Source of the DNA: an uncultured Dorea sp.
Lineage (GTDB): Bacteria; Bacillota; Clostridia; Lachnospirales; Lachnospiraceae
Assembly: GCA_945870325.1 (NCBI GenBank)
Contig: CAMBRQ010000019.1
Coordinates: 1 to 49,653, forward strand
DNA: 49,653 nucleotides
Direction of reading: 5' to 3'
Shown: in pieces, positions 1-9,423 of the stretch
Layout of the letters: every line of letters starts with the position of its first letter
Position numbering within the stretch: the first letter of the stretch is position 1
The notes under the pieces: model-generated
What the model saw: only the letters and a program-made list of their open reading frames with translations
What the model was told of the DNA's origin: nothing
Databases searched by the model: none
Translations under genes and position numbers: made by a program

Positions 1-115
1 TGGTGCAAATTGCAGGTTAATCTACGCATTTATGCATACCTTGCCCAAAAAGAAGTGTTCTGCGGTATGTAATGACCAAGAAGAAAACTTCTGTATACTT
101 CATGAATATAAATCC

Positions 116-440
116 GTTCCACACGCATCCTCCGCCAGGAATCCTCCCGGTGGAGAAAACTCTGAGATTCCGAAAATGTCAGGCGAAGCAGAAGCGGATG
201 GCTGGCTCTGAGGCCGTTAAGTAAGTTTTACAAGGCGTTAGCGTGAGAATCCCCGTAAATTGGCATGAGTCTTTGACTTCACGTCAAAGGCGAAAGAGTA
301 CTCTGACTGCGAAATCATCAAGATTTCGGAGTGAGTGTACTCGGTTGCCAATTTACGGGGATTCTCACGCTTACACCTTGTTAACGAAACGCCCCGGTCT
401 CAGAGCCAGCCATCCGCTTCTGCTTCACCGTACGCTTTCC
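116..440 (+). repeat. Long palindromic element 1 (multi-branched hairpin)
   Basis: Two 25-bp perfect inverted repeats are nested here: 188-212 pairs with 399-423, and 241-265 pairs with 346-370. They are separated by an imperfect stretch. The central loop holds two small hairpins, 271-277/283-289 (loop TTCAC) and 310-316/322-328 (loop ATCAA). A left flank with AATCCTCCCGGTGG (140-153) and AAATGTCAGGCG, and a right end CCGTACGCTTTCC (428-440), recur in elements 2 and 3 of this window. The element lies just beyond the 3' end of the addBA-DUF1294 operon. No protein-coding role is seen: the reading frame across it (243-548) is a by-product of the palindrome. It could be a structured RNA, a MITE-like element or a terminator-like barrier. 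Bases 1-115 show only a short possible stem (ATACC at about 36 with GGTAT at about 63). Confidence 0.75.
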
Positions 441-459
441 AAAAATCTACTTTTCTCCG

Positions 460-726
460 CTAAATTCCCATATATACCAGCAAACACTGCACCACCAATA
501 TCCCCGGTATCCCCAAACAGAACCTCCAATGTTTCGTCTTATGCCTGAACACATACATCCCGATCCACGCTCCGAGACTTCCGCCAAGTACCGCCACCAG
601 GAACAGCCGCCGTTCCGGAATCCTCCATTCTCCGCGCACAGCCTTACGTTTATCCAGACCAAACATCATGAATCCCAATAGATTCATTCCCACAATATAA
701 ACAAGAAATATCGGCTCCAATATCAT
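460..726 (-). CDS. DUF1294 family small membrane protein
   Basis: An 88-residue protein that matches the DUF1294 pattern: an N-terminal hydrophobic helix, a short basic stretch with DKRKAVRGEWRIPE (residues about 25-38), a second helix with GGSLGAWIGMYVFRHKTKH, and a C-terminal hydrophobic helix. The family is short, integral to the membrane and of unknown function; some homologues are fused to cold-shock domains, which this one is not. The start at 726 follows AAGGAG by 8 bases and overlaps the addA stop (ATGA), so it is probably translated with addA. It is the last gene of the addB-addA unit. There is no evidence that it takes part in recombination. Confidence 0.85.
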   Translation of the reverse strand: MILEPIFLVYIVGMNLLGFMMFGLDKRKAVRGEWRIPERRLFLVAVLGGSLGAWIGMYVFRHKTKHWRFCLGIPGILVVQCLLVYMGI

Positions 727-3700
727 ATATGAATCTCCTTCTTGATTGTAAAGGAATAGATGATCTTCTCCTTAACCTTCTTCTGTGTCATCTGTTCCAG
801 CGCTTTTGCATAGTAATCTAACTGTGCATGGTACTTATCTGCCAGTTCTTCTGCATGGTATATCTTATCGGTCTTATAATCCAACACCACAAGCCCATCC
901 TCTTCTTCAAAGTAGGCATCAATAATTCCCTGCACAAGAATTAATTCGCCTTCTTGTTCTTCCGGATAGATCTCTCGTGCATCAACGCCTAGTACAAAGG
1001 GCTGTTCTTTAAAGAGTTTTTGATTTCTTGCTGCCGTTTTCATGCGCTGCGCCACAGAAGTATCCAGGAATTCCTGCACATCTTCAAGGTGGATACAGTC
1101 TGCCATATCCTGCCCCATCTTCCCACTCTCCACGAATAACCGCAATTTCGCTTCTATTTCTTCTACATTATATTCTTTAGAAAAGTCCAGCAATTCCATC
1201 AATCGATGATATGCCGTACCTCTGGAAGCTCCGGTCAGTTCTTCCTCTTCCTGCAGAAAGCGCGGTATCAACGGGACAACGTCCGGCTCTTCGTAGAGCA
1301 GTTCTCCATTTTCTTCTATTTCCTCACCAAGAAATTCCTGCAGATAGACTCGTTTCTTTAATTCAGATACCGTGAATTTCAATTTTTGCTGTCGGCTCTG
1401 TACATAAGGATAACGATAGCCAAACTGCTCTTTTAACACTTTATGCATCTCAGGCTCATAGATCACATCCGTATTCCAATGCTCTAACAATGCTTTGCTC
1501 ATCTTATCTGTCACTTCTTCCTCTACCTCTTCCCGCACGATATCTTCTACCGTAAGCGTGCGAAGAACCATCGGAATCTGCGCACTTAATCTTACAAGTG
1601 CCGGCAGCATCCAATCCCAGTACGTGACTGCCTTACTAAGTCTTCCAAATGTCAGTGCTTCTTCTTTTTGCCCCTTCACCATCTCATAGAGCGGCATTTT
1701 CTTCTCCAGATTCGCTATGGTTCCGGTGATAATGAGTTTCTCTTTTGCACGGGTGAACGCAACATATAGTACACGCAATTCTTCTCCAAGGCTGTCGAGC
1801 GCCTCTTCTTTCTGTATGATCTTCTTTATAATACTTGGGCTTTTCGTTCTATTTTCTATATCAATAGCATCCAATCCTACTCCCATCTTCGCATGAAGAA
1901 CCACACTGCTTCTCACATCCTGCATGTTAAATCTCTTACCCATTCCTGCCACAAATACAATCGGGAATTCTAATCCTTTGCTCTTATGAATCGTCATCAC
2001 CCGCACGGTATCCGACTGTTCATCTTCAATACTTGCCTCGCCATAATCTACATCATATTTCTGCAACTGCTCAATATAACGCACGAAATGGAACAAGCCT
2101 TTGTAACTGGTTGACTCAAAGGCTCTCGCTTTCTCCACCAGCATCTGAAGATTCGCCTTTCTCTGCTCTCCTCCCGGCATGGCAGACACATAGTCTTCAT
2201 ACCCTGTCTCTTCCAGAATCTTCCACAGCAGTTCATGCATCGGCGTATAAGGTACGATCCTGCGAAATGCATCCAACTGCCCCAGACACACCTCGAGTTT
2301 CTCCCGAATCAACGATTCGCTTCCTTCCAGCCGATATTTGCTGACTGCCTGATAGAACGGCATCTCCCTATATTCGCTTTTAATACTGGCTAATTCCTCT
2401 TCCGTAATATTGCCAAATGGGGAAGACAATACTGCTGCCAACGGGATATCCTGTCTTCGATTATCAAGCACGCGCAGATAATCCAACAGCACGCCGATCT
2501 CCTGCGTTGCAAAATACCCTTCCCGTGTGCCGGCATACGTCGGAATTCCTTCCCGGTTCAGCACTTCTGTAAATACATCTGCGAATCCTTTGATACTCCG
2601 GGTCAGAATCACAATATCAGAATACCGCGCAGGACGAAACTCACCCGTCTTCTTATCCACAACCTTCTGATACTCAAGAAGTTCCCTGATTCGTCCGGCA
2701 ATCGCCCGCGCCTCTAATTCCCGCTCTGTAATCTGCTTGTTTTCGGAACCTTTTATCTGACTGCCGCCCTCTTCTTGACCATCGTCTTTCTTCTGATTAA
2801 TATTTTTCTCAATATCAACAGCCTCTTCCCACTCATCCAGATTACTGTCAATCACCAGCACTTCTGTCTCCAGATTCTCCCCATCCTTATAGTCAGCCCC
2901 TACATACAGCGCTGCCTGGTCATCATAGGTAATCCCTCCAAGATCCGGTGTCATAATCTGGCGGAAGATATAATTCACACTCTCAAGCACCTCTCGCCTG
3001 CTTCGGAAGTTCTTATGCAGATCAATCCTCTGCATCTGTCCATCTTCCGTATCATACGTGTTGAATTTCTCCATGAAAAGTTCCGGTCTTGACAGACGGA
3101 ACCGATAGATACTCTGCTTTACATCCCCCACCATGAATATGTTATAGCGCCCGGATGATACCGTTGATATGCTGGTAAGAATTGCTTCCTGAATCAGATT
3201 ACTGTCCTGATATTCGTCAATCATAATCTCCAGAAACTGCTGCTGATATTCCCTTGCAACAGCAGACGGCACGAACCCGTCTTCCGTCTTCTCCGTCAGA
3301 ATCCGAAGTGCATACTGCTCCATATCTGAAAAATCAATCATATTCTGACTGCGCTTCTTCTCTTCGAATCTGCCAGAAAAGGCGCGGACCAGATCTGCCA
3401 GTTCCTCCATGGCAGGACGGCATAACTGCATATCTTCCAGAATCCCTTTCGCATCCTGGTAAAAATACTGTTTCACAAGATCCTTAACGATTCCTTTCAC
3501 TTCCTCACGGATTGCTTTTACTCTTGCAATCTTTTCCTCAGATACCGTCTTATCCCTGTTCGCCGCAAGTCTAACCCAGGATATATCCGCCACCGTTTCC
3601 GCCATCTGTTCAAATGTATCGCATGCTATCAATTTTTCTATAACTTTCTGGTCATTTAGAAGCGTCATCTCATAAGCCGTCGGTCCATCCCCATCCTGAC

Positions 3701-4412
3701 AGATCTCAAGTCCCTGATTCAGAAGCATCTGCGCTTCTTTCAGGTATTTCTTCGTATTCTCTATAGCAAGACGAATGTATTCGCTCTCTTCCAATTCCTG
3801 TAGATTTTCTATCTGATAGGCTTCTACACATTGCCTGATCCACTCTTCCGGATTCGGATAACTTCTCGAGAATTCATAGATCTTGAGAATCAGTTCCTCG
3901 ATCTTCTTATCATTCCTTCCACTTCCATATGCCAGAGTAAAGCCCAGGAAACGCTGTTCACCCTGCTGATATCTTTCCTCCAGCACCTCGCCGATCACAT
4001 CCTGACGCATTAACTTTAGTTCGCCTTCCTCGCCAATCCGAAACCCAGGATCAATATCAATTGCATGAAAATGATCCCGGATCACCGACAGGCAAAAACT
4101 ATGAATCGTCGTAATCTGGGCATTGTGTATCAGTGTCGCCTGCTGTTTCAGATGCTCGTTGTCCGGGCATTCCTCTAACTTCTTTTCTATCGCATTACGG
4201 ATACGCTCTTTCATCTCTGCCGCCGCTGCCTCTGTAAATGTTACGATCAGCAGACGGTCTACATCGACAGATTCTGCGTCTGCGGTCAACATGGTAATAA
4301 TCCGCTCTACCAGAACGGCGGTCTTCCCAGAGCCTGCTGCCGCCGAAACCAGAATATTCCGATTTCTCAGATCGATGACTTTCTTCTGCTCTTCGGTCCA
4401 TGTAACTCCCAT
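723..4412 (-). CDS. addA: ATP-dependent helicase/nuclease subunit A (AddA)
   Basis: Large UvrD/RecB-type helicase-nuclease, 1229 residues, normal for AddA. It has the Q-motif and Walker A near the N-terminus (GSGKT at about 27-31), helicase motif II as DEYQDSN, motif III/IV residues VGDVKQSIYRFR, motif VI-like LRVLYVAFTRAKEKL, and a C-terminal RecB-family nuclease core with LVVLDYKTDK. AddA is the 3'-5' motor and one of the two nucleases of the AddAB complex, which resects double-strand ends, recognises Chi-like sites and loads RecA. It follows addB by 22 bases and overlaps the start of the DUF1294 gene by 4 bases. All catalytic motifs that can be checked are present, so it should be active. 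Confidence 0.97.
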   Translation of the reverse strand: MGVTWTEEQKKVIDLRNRNILVSAAAGSGKTAVLVERIITMLTADAESVDVDRLLIVTFTEAAAAEMKERIRNAIEKKLEECPDNEHLKQQATLIHNAQITTIHSFCLSVIRDHFHAIDIDPGFRIGEEGELKLMRQDVIGEVLEERYQQGEQRFLGFTLAYGSGRNDKKIEELILKIYEFSRSYPNPEEWIRQCVEAYQIENLQELEESEYIRLAIENTKKYLKEAQMLLNQGLEICQDGDGPTAYEMTLLNDQKVIEKLIACDTFEQMAETVADISWVRLAANRDKTVSEEKIARVKAIREEVKGIVKDLVKQYFYQDAKGILEDMQLCRPAMEELADLVRAFSGRFEEKKRSQNMIDFSDMEQYALRILTEKTEDGFVPSAVAREYQQQFLEIMIDEYQDSNLIQEAILTSISTVSSGRYNIFMVGDVKQSIYRFRLSRPELFMEKFNTYDTEDGQMQRIDLHKNFRSRREVLESVNYIFRQIMTPDLGGITYDDQAALYVGADYKDGENLETEVLVIDSNLDEWEEAVDIEKNINQKKDDGQEEGGSQIKGSENKQITERELEARAIAGRIRELLEYQKVVDKKTGEFRPARYSDIVILTRSIKGFADVFTEVLNREGIPTYAGTREGYFATQEIGVLLDYLRVLDNRRQDIPLAAVLSSPFGNITEEELASIKSEYREMPFYQAVSKYRLEGSESLIREKLEVCLGQLDAFRRIVPYTPMHELLWKILEETGYEDYVSAMPGGEQRKANLQMLVEKARAFESTSYKGLFHFVRYIEQLQKYDVDYGEASIEDEQSDTVRVMTIHKSKGLEFPIVFVAGMGKRFNMQDVRSSVVLHAKMGVGLDAIDIENRTKSPSIIKKIIQKEEALDSLGEELRVLYVAFTRAKEKLIITGTIANLEKKMPLYEMVKGQKEEALTFGRLSKAVTYWDWMLPALVRLSAQIPMVLRTLTVEDIVREEVEEEVTDKMSKALLEHWNTDVIYEPEMHKVLKEQFGYRYPYVQSRQQKLKFTVSELKKRVYLQEFLGEEIEENGELLYEEPDVVPLIPRFLQEEEELTGASRGTAYHRLMELLDFSKEYNVEEIEAKLRLFVESGKMGQDMADCIHLEDVQEFLDTSVAQRMKTAARNQKLFKEQPFVLGVDAREIYPEEQEGELILVQGIIDAYFEEEDGLVVLDYKTDKIYHAEELADKYHAQLDYYAKALEQMTQKKVKEKIIYSFTIKKEIHI

Positions 4413-4434
4413 GATCTACGCATCTCCTTCCATT

Positions 4435-7400
4435 CTACTTATCATCCTCACACTTATCATCCTCACACTTTGCCTTCTCCGCCTCTGCCTTCATTGCAGC
4501 CAGCGCCTCTTCTTTGCTCATCTTCCCGATATCTCGATAATGGTAGCCTGGAATCTTAACATCGAATCCACACACATGCCGATACTGGCAATAATCGCAT
4601 CCCGTCTCCTGTCCTCTCCGATAAGGCACCGTTTCTGTGTTCCCTTCCAGAATCTTTCGATGGGCTTCTTCTACCTTTCTTGCAGCGTGCAGCATCATCG
4701 TCTGAAATTCCTCCACTGATACTGCTTTGGAACTCTTGGCAAGGCTTCCATTCTTATTGAATTTCACAGGAACCACCAAGGATTCACCGGCTTGATGATG
4801 ATCCAAATGCGAAAGCACCTCACCACTTAAATTAATCATTCCATCCGGCTTCAATTCTTTCAAAACTGCTGTCTCTACATTCGTTTCTTCCTGCTTCTCT
4901 ACGATAGGGTCCTGAATCCGATAGTAAAAGATTCCCGCCGGAACCACTTCCTGCCCCGGATGTTTTCTCTCCTCCGAACGTACAGCAGCATCCATATACA
5001 CCATCAACTGTAATTGCAGACCATGATACAGCGAAACCACATCGAATGCTTTACTTCCCGTCTTATAATCGACAACCTTCACATAGACTTTGTCCCCGTC
5101 TTCACAAGTATCGATCCGGTCAATCTTACCATTCGCGAACCGAAACTCATAGGCAGACGGACGGAAGTCGCCGGCTTCCAGCTGCTTCGTCAGTGCCCAT
5201 ACCGTATGTTCCAGCATCCGCTTCATTCGTACGATCATATACTCATCACGCGCAGAACTATATAAAACAGAATTCCCATAATCTGTAATTGCTTCCTCCA
5301 CGCTCTCTTCCATATATTCCTTACGCTTCTCATCCGATATCTGCACCCAGTCACAGCCCTCTTTTTCTAATCTCTTTGAATACTTTTCCAAAGCACTGTG
5401 ACATACATTTCCCAGATCAACTGCCTGGAATTCATACTGCTGCCGTTCTTTAAGATTCAATCCATAGGTCAGGAAATGTGCGAATGCACAGGCAGAGAAT
5501 CTCTCCATCCTGGTAATGCTCGTTTCAAAATGATCACCGTATAACCGTCTTGCAACCGTTTCCGACAGTCCATCCGTAGGACGCTGATAGTATCCGGCTC
5601 TCATCAGGCTTTCTACTTTTTCCTGCCATTTCTCACTTCTTTTATACCATGTATACAATTCTCGCCAGACATCATCCATACCGGTCTTAGAATCCCGAAA
5701 TCCACGAATCAGATCCTCTATTCCTATCTTCTCCGTCAGTTCACGTTCTTTTAAGGATTTCTCTTCCTCATCCCGGACACCAAGGCATGGATATAATCTA
5801 CGAAGTTCCTGGATCAGATAAGATGGACGTACGCTCTTTCCATCTGACGACACCTTACTATAATAGACCTCCAGTCTTTCCGAAGGCTTGGTCAGATTCA
5901 TATAGAGGTAGAATTTCTGAATATATGCCTTCTCCTTTCCTCCCGGTGCCAATGCCAGTTTCTCCTTCTGAAAACGATCTCGGTCACGCTCTGACAACAG
6001 CCCCGTTCGAAGCAGAGAACCCGGCAGATACGTATCATTGGCTCCCAGGAAGAACAGCGCTTTGATATCCTTAAGCCTGGTACGCTCTACATCTCCTGCT
6101 ACTACCTGATCTACACTTGGTGGAATCACTCCCACCCTGGCTTCTTCCAGACCTGCATCCAGGAGTTTACAATATTCATTCAGACTAACCGGCTCATCTC
6201 CCAGAAGTTCGACGAATTTGTCGAATAACTCCACAACAATCCGATACACCTGGGCATATTCTTTCGCCAGCGCCAATTCTCCGGCTGCCTGGAATTCCTC
6301 TTCCTGCTGTTTCAGCCGCACCTGAAGATTCTCACGAACCATGAATTCATATACTGCAAGGGTAATGTCCTTAACCGTCTTCTGACGCTGCCTCAGCACA
6401 TACATCAGTGGATCCACCTTCTCCACCATTGTAACCCGGTAATGATTCATCCGTTCCAGGTCTTCCTCCTTCATTCCTGTCAGACGGCGCATCCATCTTT
6501 CCTGCCATTTCTTATAGCCCTTGATTCCAAGACCGAGGATATAATTCTCCAGTTCATCCACCTCTTCATAAGTGAAGCCAGCCAGATTCGTACGCAAGAA
6601 GCGGAACACACTCTCATAAGTAAAATTCTGCTCTGCCATATTCAGAAGGCTTCGGATATATTCTACAAATGAATTCAGCAATATGCTCCTCTTGTGATCC
6701 ATGAATACCGGGATATCATAGAGAGTAAATGCCTGCTCCAGATAATCTCCATATACATCCATGTTGCTTGCAATCACACCAATATCCCGGTAGCGATAAC
6801 CTTCCTTCCGCACCAGTGCCCTTATCTCTCCCACTAACGCAAACGCCTCTTCCCTCGGATTCCTTGCCACATGGATGCCAATTGCATCCTGCTCTTTGCC
6901 AAAAGTACCTGCATCATATCGGAACAGATTCCGTTCAAGGAATGCCAGCGCATCCTTACTCCGGAACCGGTATGCCGGCTTATCATACAGGCATACTGGT
7001 TCCTCTATCTCCACCTTCGCTTCCCTTGCCAACTGAATTAGCGTGGTCACCATATGCTTACTTAAGGCAAATAGTTGATACGGATGGCGGTACACATAAG
7101 GATTCTCTCTGTCATCCATAGTTACCGTTATCATGACCTTGCGGCAATGAACCATAAGTTCCATCAGAAGTCGGTTCTGCACCGGAGTGAATCCCGTGAA
7201 GCCATCCAGCACAACGGTACTGTTTTTCAACAGTTCAGACTGCCGGATGACTCTGCTTAAGGCATCCAGCAGTTCTTCTTTTGTAATATATCTCTTCTCC
7301 AGATACTCCGTAAAACCATGATACAGAATCTGGATATCTTTTAATTTATAATAGAGTTTGGACTGCTCTCCTGCCGTCTCCATTACCCGCTCAAGTTCTT

Positions 7401-7809
7401 CTTCTCCGATATCATACTGGGTGAATTCCGAGATGACTGATTTTACCTCACCGATATACCCAAGTTTCTTGATATTCCCCCGAAGTACGGTCAGATCCTC
7501 TTCATAATCACCTGCAATCTTGCGCAGAATCAGATTCTTCCCCTCATCATCTAGTACAGGCAGGGTCTCTCCGCCTGTTTCTTCGAACACGCGATAAGCA
7601 AGACGTCCAAAACTAAGAACATCGATATTCATAATGCCATGGCGAGGATGCATCGTGACAAGATCCTTTTGAGTCTGCATCGTAAACTGCTCCGGCACAA
7701 GGACAATATAGTTCTGCTCTGGATGAACCATAGATTCATCTATCACATGCTTGTAAAGATAGTATGATTTTCCCGAACCTGAAGGTCCGAATATAAATTG
7801 TAAAGGCAC
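4435..7809 (-). CDS. addB: ATP-dependent nuclease subunit B (AddB)
   Basis: 1124 residues if translation starts at GTG 7809, which sits 7 bases after AGGAGGG and yields the family N-terminus VPLQFIFGPSGSGKS (Walker A). The frame stays open to 8058, but that extension runs through palindromic element 6 and has no family character. The C-terminal nuclease domain shows VVDYKTGS. The iron-sulfur cysteines are visible as GCDYCQYRHVC plus an earlier Cys at about SACAF. AddB forms the AddAB resection complex with the next gene. The last codons contain a 15-bp tandem duplication that gives KCEDDKCEDDK at the C-terminus, which looks harmless. Confidence 0.95.
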   Translation of the reverse strand: MPLQFIFGPSGSGKSYYLYKHVIDESMVHPEQNYIVLVPEQFTMQTQKDLVTMHPRHGIMNIDVLSFGRLAYRVFEETGGETLPVLDDEGKNLILRKIAGDYEEDLTVLRGNIKKLGYIGEVKSVISEFTQYDIGEEELERVMETAGEQSKLYYKLKDIQILYHGFTEYLEKRYITKEELLDALSRVIRQSELLKNSTVVLDGFTGFTPVQNRLLMELMVHCRKVMITVTMDDRENPYVYRHPYQLFALSKHMVTTLIQLAREAKVEIEEPVCLYDKPAYRFRSKDALAFLERNLFRYDAGTFGKEQDAIGIHVARNPREEAFALVGEIRALVRKEGYRYRDIGVIASNMDVYGDYLEQAFTLYDIPVFMDHKRSILLNSFVEYIRSLLNMAEQNFTYESVFRFLRTNLAGFTYEEVDELENYILGLGIKGYKKWQERWMRRLTGMKEEDLERMNHYRVTMVEKVDPLMYVLRQRQKTVKDITLAVYEFMVRENLQVRLKQQEEEFQAAGELALAKEYAQVYRIVVELFDKFVELLGDEPVSLNEYCKLLDAGLEEARVGVIPPSVDQVVAGDVERTRLKDIKALFFLGANDTYLPGSLLRTGLLSERDRDRFQKEKLALAPGGKEKAYIQKFYLYMNLTKPSERLEVYYSKVSSDGKSVRPSYLIQELRRLYPCLGVRDEEEKSLKERELTEKIGIEDLIRGFRDSKTGMDDVWRELYTWYKRSEKWQEKVESLMRAGYYQRPTDGLSETVARRLYGDHFETSITRMERFSACAFAHFLTYGLNLKERQQYEFQAVDLGNVCHSALEKYSKRLEKEGCDWVQISDEKRKEYMEESVEEAITDYGNSVLYSSARDEYMIVRMKRMLEHTVWALTKQLEAGDFRPSAYEFRFANGKIDRIDTCEDGDKVYVKVVDYKTGSKAFDVVSLYHGLQLQLMVYMDAAVRSEERKHPGQEVVPAGIFYYRIQDPIVEKQEETNVETAVLKELKPDGMINLSGEVLSHLDHHQAGESLVVPVKFNKNGSLAKSSKAVSVEEFQTMMLHAARKVEEAHRKILEGNTETVPYRRGQETGCDYCQYRHVCGFDVKIPGYHYRDIGKMSKEEALAAMKAEAEKAKCEDDKCEDDK

Positions 7810-7830
7810 AGGTCTTCCCTCCTTATGTCC

Positions 7831-7839
7831 AGTATAGCA
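7831..7839 (-). promoter_or_regulatory. Extended -10 promoter candidate for addBA
   Basis: On the minus strand TGCTATACT is an extended -10 element (TGnTATAAT type), about 22-30 bases before the chosen GTG start of addB. A -35 match (TTGTTA) is present only with a 19-base spacer. This supports a start inside 7809 rather than at 8058. Confidence 0.45.
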
Positions 7840-7910
7840 TATAGTTAAATCATCATAACAAATGACTGACTGCCCGTTTTGACAATTATAGTTCAGTATA
7901 ACATAAAATC

Positions 7911-8100
7911 GTGGAAGTGACCAATGAATGTATTGCCAAGCAGATGCAACGTCAAGAAGAGGCATATCCCACGCAAATAGTGCAACGTTCCGGTGAAAGT
8001 TCACCTTAATTATTTGCTTAGGGACATGCCTCTTCTTGGCACTGCTGTTTGCTGGCAAAGGATAGGCAGATTATGGAACTACTAACTTTACCAAGGATTA
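7911..8100 (-). repeat. Long palindromic element 6
   Basis: Arms of about 38 bases, 7933-7970 and 8021-8058, form an imperfect long stem. Its best block is CAAGAAGAGGCATATCCC against GGGACATGCCTCTTCTTGG. Inside are GCAAATA/TATTTGC (7973-7979 and 8011-8017) and a tight hairpin GGTGAA-AG-TTCACC (7992-8005). Read on the minus strand it starts near AATCCTTGGTAAAG and ends near CACTTCCAC, which loosely resembles the ends of elements 1-3. It lies between the 3' end of the acetyltransferase gene and the addB promoter. Membership of the same family is less certain than for elements 1-3. Confidence 0.6.
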
Positions 8101-8104
8101 TGTG

Positions 8105-8524
8105 TTATAGTGATTTTTTTAGATAATAGCGGGTATGACCTTTGGGGCAGCCTTCTAGAATTCCAAATACTTCATACCCTAATTTTTCGTAGAATTCTTT
8201 TGCCTGAAAGTCGAAGGTGTCCAGGTGGATCAGGGTTGCCTGGTTTAATCTGGCATCTGCTTCTACGTCCTGCAGTAATGTTCTGCCCAGACCGTTTCCA
8301 CGGCTTTCTTCGGATACCCATAGGCTGTCTACATATACGCAGTTCCAGCAATACATCTTAGCGATGATGCCTCCGATGATCTTGCCCTCCTCATTCACAG
8401 CCTTTCTGCTTAGATCCAGGAGGAGTTCTTCCTGTTCGGATGGCACCTTGGTCAGATTATATGCGACTAAATTATCCACAATATATGTTTTATCCTCTTC
8501 GCTGCAAGATTGCACATGGTACAT
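8105..8524 (-). CDS. GNAT family N-acetyltransferase
   Basis: A 139-residue single-domain GNAT protein. The acetyl-CoA binding motif A is seen as SRGNGLGRTLLQ (residues about 75-86), preceded by the beta4 strand VYVDSLWVSEE and followed by LDTFDFQAKEFYEKLGYEVFG, the usual C-terminal half of the fold. The substrate cannot be predicted; such proteins acetylate small amines, antibiotics or protein N-termini. Its ATG overlaps the stop of the upstream DapF-family gene (TAATG), so the two are probably co-translated. This makes a role linked to the upstream gene's substrate possible, which is inference only. Confidence 0.85.
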   Translation of the reverse strand: MYHVQSCSEEDKTYIVDNLVAYNLTKVPSEQEELLLDLSRKAVNEEGKIIGGIIAKMYCWNCVYVDSLWVSEESRGNGLGRTLLQDVEADARLNQATLIHLDTFDFQAKEFYEKLGYEVFGILEGCPKGHTRYYLKKSL

Positions 8525-9381
8525 TATAAACTCCTCAATTTTTCTGCGAACTCATTACTCAGCGTAATCTTCGCTACATAGAATACATCTCCGGTCATAT
8601 ATATATTCCAGTCATCTTCGATTTCCACCTGAAGATCTCCGCCCGGCATATGCACGATTACTTTATTGTTCGTCATTCCAAGTTTGTATGCTACGCCTGC
8701 TGCCGCGCATGCACCGGTTCCGGATGCCAATGTATAGCCTGCGCCTCTTTCATAGATCTCGATTGCGACATGCTCTTTATCGATTACTTTCATAATCTGT
8801 GTATTCACACGATTCGGGAAATATCTTGCCATCTCTGCATAATCACCGATCTTACATACCAGAGGCTTGGAGATCTCACGCATTGGAATTACACAGTGCG
8901 GATTACCAATTGAGACACAAGTCACCGGATACAGGGTTCTTCCGAATACCATATCTTCGTTAATAACCTCTCTGCTATCTCCTGTTACCGGAATATCATC
9001 ACTCCTGAAAGATAATTTACCCATAGATACACGGAGGCGGCTGCCGTCCTCATTGAGGAAGGTTACTTCTGCCGGTCCATTTCCTGTATATAATTTAAAA
9101 TGTTTCTTCTGCACGTAACTTGCATCTTTCAGATATTTCGCAAAGATGCGGACACCATTACCGCTGGTCTCAGACTCGCTTCCGTCCGGATTCCATACCT
9201 TCACATACATACCATCCTCTTTCAGGATTGGTCCTTCCAGCACTCCATCTGATCCAAGTCCTGCATTACGGTCGCAGATCATCTTTACATTCTCTGATGT
9301 TAATTCCAATTCATTTTTATTCGGGTCAAACACAACATAATCATTCCCCAGCCCGTGATAACGCTCCAATACAACCTTCAT
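8524..9381 (-). CDS. dapF: DapF-family protein (diaminopimelate epimerase-like) lacking both catalytic cysteines
   Basis: 285 residues from ATG 9381, which follows GGAGG by 6 bases; the open frame continues upstream to 9492 without support. Fold markers of DapF are clear: YHGLGNDYVVFD at the start, WNPDGSESE near 63-71, ERGAGYTLASGTG near 211-223. In characterised DapF enzymes a Cys in the first (CGNG) and a Cys in the second (ACGxGA) motif are the acid/base pair. Here these positions are Ser73 (TSGNG) and Ser220 (ASGTG), read directly from AGC and TCC codons. LL-/meso-diaminopimelate epimerisation is therefore uncertain. It may be a Ser/Ser variant epimerase, another racemase, or a non-catalytic paralogue. 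It is followed without a gap by a GNAT gene, and no other lysine-pathway gene is nearby. Confidence 0.85.
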   Translation of the reverse strand: MKVVLERYHGLGNDYVVFDPNKNELELTSENVKMICDRNAGLGSDGVLEGPILKEDGMYVKVWNPDGSESETSGNGVRIFAKYLKDASYVQKKHFKLYTGNGPAEVTFLNEDGSRLRVSMGKLSFRSDDIPVTGDSREVINEDMVFGRTLYPVTCVSIGNPHCVIPMREISKPLVCKIGDYAEMARYFPNRVNTQIMKVIDKEHVAIEIYERGAGYTLASGTGACAAAGVAYKLGMTNNKVIVHMPGGDLQVEIEDDWNIYMTGDVFYVAKITLSNEFAEKLRSL

Positions 9382-9423
9382 AGCATACCTCCATATACGA
9401 ATCATCTTACTTACATAATAACA

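Noticed and set aside
243..548. 101-codon frame across palindromic element 1
   Set aside because: It mirrors itself through the inverted repeat, has no RBS and resembles no family.
4123..4719. 198-codon plus-strand frame over the addA/addB junction
   Set aside because: It is antisense to conserved addA and addB sequence; Ser/Leu-rich composition is typical of a shadow frame.
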